A DNA stretch of 41,416 nucleotides from Sphaerochaeta sp. Phil3 (GTDB taxonomy: Bacteria; Spirochaetota; Spirochaetia; Sphaerochaetales; Sphaerochaetaceae): the NCBI GenBank assembly GCA_001940825.1, contig MSGT01000023.1:1-41416 (forward strand). The letters run 5' to 3'. Each line of letters opens with the position of its first letter. Position 1 is the stretch's first letter. A model generated the notes under the pieces. It saw only the letters and a list, made by a program, of their open reading frames with translations. It was not told the DNA's origin and did no database searches. The position numbers and the translations under genes are program-made. This document shows positions 40,101-41,416 of the stretch, in pieces.

Positions 40101-40116
40101 ACCTGTTCAGCAGAGG

Positions 40117-40142
40117 AAGGACTTCCTTATGGGAGGTCTTTT
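40117..40142 (+). terminator. Terminator between the basic protein gene and sigma factor B
   Basis: GACTTCCT and GGGAGGTC form an 8-bp stem with two wobble pairs and a 3-nt loop; AAG before and TTTT after extend it. It serves the plus-strand operon and lies at the end of the convergent sigma gene. Confidence 0.7.
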
Positions 40143-40940
40143 CTATGCGAAGTCTCCATCTCCGTATTTTCTTCTGAGCCGGGTCTCCAGCATGGTCCGT
40201 CCAGCCTTCAGAATCTGTCTTATGCGTTCCTGGGACAGATTGTAGGATTTTGCTATTTCCATTGAACTCTCTTGTTTGACACCTATTCCGTTATAGCGCT
40301 TCATGATGTCCTTCTCCCTTTCCGGGAGGTCTTCTATAGCAGCTCTCACATCGGTCTCGATGCATTTGAGAAGAGCAGTCATCTCTATGTCTTCAGGATC
40401 CGGGATGTCCTTCGCCTCCTTCGAGTCTTCGGTTCCTGCATCGATGGAGACGAAACTAAGGCAGTCTACGGTTCTGAGGGCGTTTGCCGTGGCCACGGTC
40501 GTACCAAGAGCAGCTGCAAGCTCCTCGTCCGACAAATCCTTTGCACCATCCATGCTCTGGAGCATCTTCCAAGGAGAGAAGTTCTTCGATGGAACTCTGA
40601 CCTTCAAAACGGAAGAGAATGCTTTGAAGATGCTTTGGTATATCCAGTATCCGGCATAGGTCTGGAACCTTACATTGAACGTTTCGGGATTGTAATGGTC
40701 TGCAGCCATGCAGAGTCCTATGTTGGCCTCCGCCACAAGGTCTTCGAGATCCATCCCCTTACCCTTGAAACGGGCTGCCATCTTGAAGGCGAAGCGCAGG
40801 TTGTGTTCGATTAGTGCATCCCTGGCTTTCCAATCCCCATGCATCGAAGCCAAAGCAAGCCTCCGCTCCTCGTCGGCCGTAAGCGGTGGACAGTTCAGGA
40901 GCTCCTTCGAATACCTTTTCAGCAAATCGGTCGAAGGCAA
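40143..40940 (-). CDS. Element-encoded sigma-70-family factor B (RpoH/RpoD-like)
   Basis: About 265 residues from a TTG at 40940, which lies 6 nt after GGAGGG; an ATG at 40961 is in frame but has no ribosome site. Region 1.2 (LLKRYSKELLNCPPLTADEE), region 2 (NLRFAFKMAARF, DLVAEANIGLCMAADHY, RFQTYAGYWIYQS), a region 3 (LSDEELAAALGTTVATANAL) and region 4 (LPEREKDIMKRYNGIG, SQERIRQILKAGRTML) are all present, as in RpoH-size group 3 sigmas. The upstream region contains TGTACC repeats that may regulate it. Two sigma factors on one element suggest its own transcription programme. Confidence 0.9.
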   Translation of the reverse strand: MPSTDLLKRYSKELLNCPPLTADEERRLALASMHGDWKARDALIEHNLRFAFKMAARFKGKGMDLEDLVAEANIGLCMAADHYNPETFNVRFQTYAGYWIYQSIFKAFSSVLKVRVPSKNFSPWKMLQSMDGAKDLSDEELAAALGTTVATANALRTVDCLSFVSIDAGTEDSKEAKDIPDPEDIEMTALLKCIETDVRAAIEDLPEREKDIMKRYNGIGVKQESSMEIAKSYNLSQERIRQILKAGRTMLETRLRRKYGDGDFA

Positions 40941-41416
40941 GTGCAACCCTCCATGGGACATTTGGAATCTTCATGGACAGTCTAGGGGAAAGGCATTTTA
41001 TCGCAAAACGACTCCGCTTGGGGCTTGCGGTCTTTCATGGTTGTACGATATCATTCGCAGTACGGAAGATCTTGGGAACGAGCCGCGGACCACGCGGAGA
41101 GGAGGAGAAATCAGTACATTGGAATCGTGTACCGAACATGTACCAAAAACATGTACCAAATCGGTATAGAAATAGGGATTTTGGTATAAGAAAAAGGACT
41201 TTTGTGCATGTGTTCGAGTTATTCGAAAAAAAAGATTGAGAAGCTTGATACGATAACAATATTTCTTTTTGGAGTATATAGTTACAAAAGCAATAGTGTT
41301 CTTTTTCGTGGAAAACGAGCCTCTCTTGAAATACTGAACTTAATTGCAAGCCAAATCAAAGCTTAATCTAGAATTCCTAAAAATCGAAAATCTGGGTCTT
41401 CCGAGTTTTTGTTGGT
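40941..41416. other. Gene-free, A/T-rich region upstream of sigma factor B
   Basis: No convincing gene is seen; the open frames here have no ribosome sites and poor composition. The region becomes clearly A/T-rich after 41160. It contains the TGTACC repeats listed separately and probably the sigma B promoter. An origin or further regulatory region is possible but not shown. Confidence 0.5.
41128..41157. repeat. Three TGTACC direct repeats
   Basis: TGTACC occurs at 41128, 41139 and 41152, each followed by (G/A)AA, with spacings of 11 and 13 nt, about one helical turn. GGTATA at 41163 and TTGGTATA near 41180 resemble the reverse complement. They look like an operator or short iterons upstream of sigma factor B. 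Confidence 0.5.

Noticed and set aside
41035-41349. 104-codon minus-strand open frame at the end of the window
   Set aside because: Phe/Ser/Cys-rich translation of an A/T-rich region without ribosome site; it covers the TGTACC repeats.
1-41416. CRISPR arrays, rRNA and tRNA genes
   Set aside because: No regularly spaced repeats and no rRNA or tRNA-like sequence was noticed on reading; a tRNA or structured-RNA scan was not possible.
1-41416. Integrase, ParA/ParB, VirB1 lytic transglycosylase and VirB7
   Set aside because: None could be supported from the translated sequences, so plasmid versus integrative element stays open.

Overview
This window reads as the transfer-and-replication part of a large conjugative element (plasmid or ICE; no integrase, partition gene or origin could be identified) from a Gram-negative, probably spirochaete-like host. 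Gram-negative is supported by a full VirB/Trb-type envelope-spanning type IV secretion system (T4SS), several lipoproteins with lipoboxes and an outer-membrane-barrel-like protein. 'Spirochaete-like' is only an impression from the style of the small exported proteins and needs a database search.

Layout. (1) 46-15040, minus strand: one long, tightly packed operon, read right to left: three unknown genes, a TraF-type peptidase, the pilin VirB2, a second pilin-like protein, VirB3, VirB4, a relaxase, the coupling protein VirD4, a ribbon-helix-helix protein, VirB11, two VirB8/TrbF paralogues, VirB9/TrbG and VirB10/TrbI. VirB11 carries a 146-residue mini-intein inside its Walker A motif. (2) 15180-16690, plus strand: an AbiEi/AbiEii toxin-antitoxin pair with its own promoter and operator, followed by a stem-loop resembling the right end of an IS200/IS605 element. 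(3) 16844-20548, minus: a giant unknown protein of about 1230 residues. (4) 20690-21112, plus: a small exported protein. (5) 21109-24863, minus: VirB5/TrbJ, VirB6/TrbL and an exported membrane protein, completing the T4SS. (6) 25003-29952: a sigma factor (plus), then an unknown protein, a Pif1/RecD-like helicase, two tiny membrane proteins and a Toprim primase-like protein (minus). (7) 30077-33130, plus: an unknown soluble protein, a small membrane protein, two lipoproteins and an exported protein. (8) 33200-36316, plus: a compact DNA polymerase III alpha subunit (DnaE). (9) 36350-40940: a double-HTH regulator (minus), a barrel-like exported protein, a caspase-like lipoprotein, a zinc/HTH protein and a small basic protein (plus), and a second sigma factor (minus). 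The last 476 bases hold no convincing gene but contain short TGTACC repeats.

How it fits together. VirB2-VirB11, TraF, VirD4 and the relaxase form a nearly complete mating apparatus. Primase, helicase and DnaE give the element its own DNA synthesis factors, and two sigma factors could give it its own transcription programme. Three transcription units end in the same unusual nested hairpin, and three genes start exactly where transcription should start (TA(T/C)AAT-N6-ATG, leaderless). The strongest candidates for something new are the P-loop intein in VirB11, the repeated hairpin family with an orientation-specific G-U pair, the leaderless promoter module, the secreted caspase with a cysteine-rich insert, and an 80-bp perfect inverted repeat that gives VirB5 and a lipoprotein the same C-terminus.
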